Assembly (NCBI GenBank): GCA_016919605.1
Contig: JACXTQ010000010.1
Location: 1 to 5,389, forward strand
Source: Methylovulum sp.
Lineage (GTDB): Bacteria > Pseudomonadota > Gammaproteobacteria > Methylococcales > Methylomonadaceae
Length of the DNA stretch: 5,389 bases
Reading direction: 5' to 3'
How positions within the stretch are numbered: position 1 is the first letter of the stretch; the number at the start of each line of letters is the position of its first letter. Made by a program: the position numbers and the translations under genes. Positions 4,947 to 5,389 of the stretch are shown here, one piece after another. The notes below the pieces were generated by a model. That model was not told the DNA's origin, did not search any database, and saw only the letters and a list, made by a program, of their open reading frames with translations.

Positions 4947-5389
4947 ATGCCTTTACCCATTCAAGATTATGCCTTACTCGATGATGACGAATGCGATGCG
5001 CGTATTGTCGCCGCCAAAGCCAAGCTAGGTTCGCGCTGTGTGATACTCGGCCATCATTATCAGCGGGATGAGGTGTTCAAACACGCCGATTTTTCCGGTG
5101 ATTCCTTAAAATTGTCACGCGATGCCGCCAACTCACAGGCGGAATATATTGTCTTTTGCGGGGTGCATTTTATGGCGGAAGTCGCCGATATTTTGTCGCG
5201 CCCTGAGCAAATCGCCATTTTGCCGGATTTGGCGGCAGGTTGTTCAATGGCGGACATGGCGAATTTAATTAAAGTGCAAAAATGCTGGCAAGAGTTGGCG
5301 CAAGTGCTGGATGTGGATAGCCAAATCACACCGATCACCTATATCAATTCCGCCGCTGATTTAAAGGCTTTTTGTGGCGAGCATGACGG
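4947..5389 (+). CDS. nadA: quinolinate synthase NadA (N-terminal part, cut by the window edge)
   Basis: An open frame from ATG 4947 runs to the end of the window: 147 codons, the 5' part of the gene. NadA condenses iminoaspartate with dihydroxyacetone phosphate to quinolinate, the first committed intermediate of de novo NAD synthesis, on a [4Fe-4S] cluster. Visible marks are RCVILGHHYQRDEV (30-43) with the active-site His pair, FSGDSLKLSRDA (49-60), YIVFCGVHFMAEVADIL (67-83), LPDLAAGCSMADM (92-104) and ITYINSAADLKAF (130-142). Cys99 in AAGCSM corresponds to the first cluster cysteine (AECSL in E. coli). The other two cluster ligands would lie beyond the edge. The HHYQRDEV and AAGCSMADM wording resembles the longer NadA subgroup found for example in actinobacteria rather than E. 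coli NadA. The start is chosen because no in-frame upstream start lies near a better ribosome site. Confidence 0.94.
   Translation, partial: MPLPIQDYALLDDDECDARIVAAKAKLGSRCVILGHHYQRDEVFKHADFSGDSLKLSRDAANSQAEYIVFCGVHFMAEVADILSRPEQIAILPDLAAGCSMADMANLIKVQKCWQELAQVLDVDSQITPITYINSAADLKAFCGEHD

Noticed and set aside
5060..5338. 92-codon minus-strand open frame at the right end
   Set aside because: It is antisense to nadA, whose conserved motifs explain this DNA completely.

Overview
The window looks like chromosomal DNA of a Gram-negative, gammaproteobacterial-type organism of moderate GC content. The evidence is a Zur regulator close in layout to the E. coli protein, with a palindrome of the gammaproteobacterial Zur-box type, a standard DsbB, a sigma-54 enhancer-binding protein and a MacB/LolD-type ABC exporter. 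The order cannot be fixed from this sequence. There is no tRNA, rRNA, CRISPR array, intact insertion sequence or phage gene.

Layout: (1) 1-853, minus strand: a translationally coupled ABC exporter pair, with the ATPase complete and the FtsX-type permease running off the left edge. (2) 854-1219: a gap with the ATPase promoter and a weak trace of a decayed, frameshifted minus-strand reading frame. (3) 1220-1792, plus: an integral-membrane methyltransferase-like protein of the isoprenylcysteine carboxyl methyltransferase (ICMT)/NnrU-like fold. (4) 1793-2255: a gene-poor stretch with an AT-rich repeat cluster at 1852-1892 and, at its right end, a near-perfect Fur-family operator. (5) 2256-2762, plus: zur. 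(6) 2837-4165, minus: a PAS-AAA+-Fis sigma-54 activator, convergent with zur. (7) 4166-4343: a divergent promoter region with a long inverted repeat. (8) 4344-4850, plus: dsbB. (9) 4947-5389, plus: the start of nadA (quinolinate synthase), cut by the right edge.

The genes do not form one pathway. Each looks like a separate housekeeping or regulatory unit: export of a lipophilic substrate, membrane methylation, zinc homeostasis, sigma-54 signalling, periplasmic disulfide formation and NAD synthesis. The best-supported regulatory inference is autoregulation of zur through an operator that overlaps its own promoter. The most open question is whether the sigma-54 activator, whose sensory domain is cysteine-bearing, has any link to the divergent dsbB. 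I see no convincing undescribed multi-gene system.
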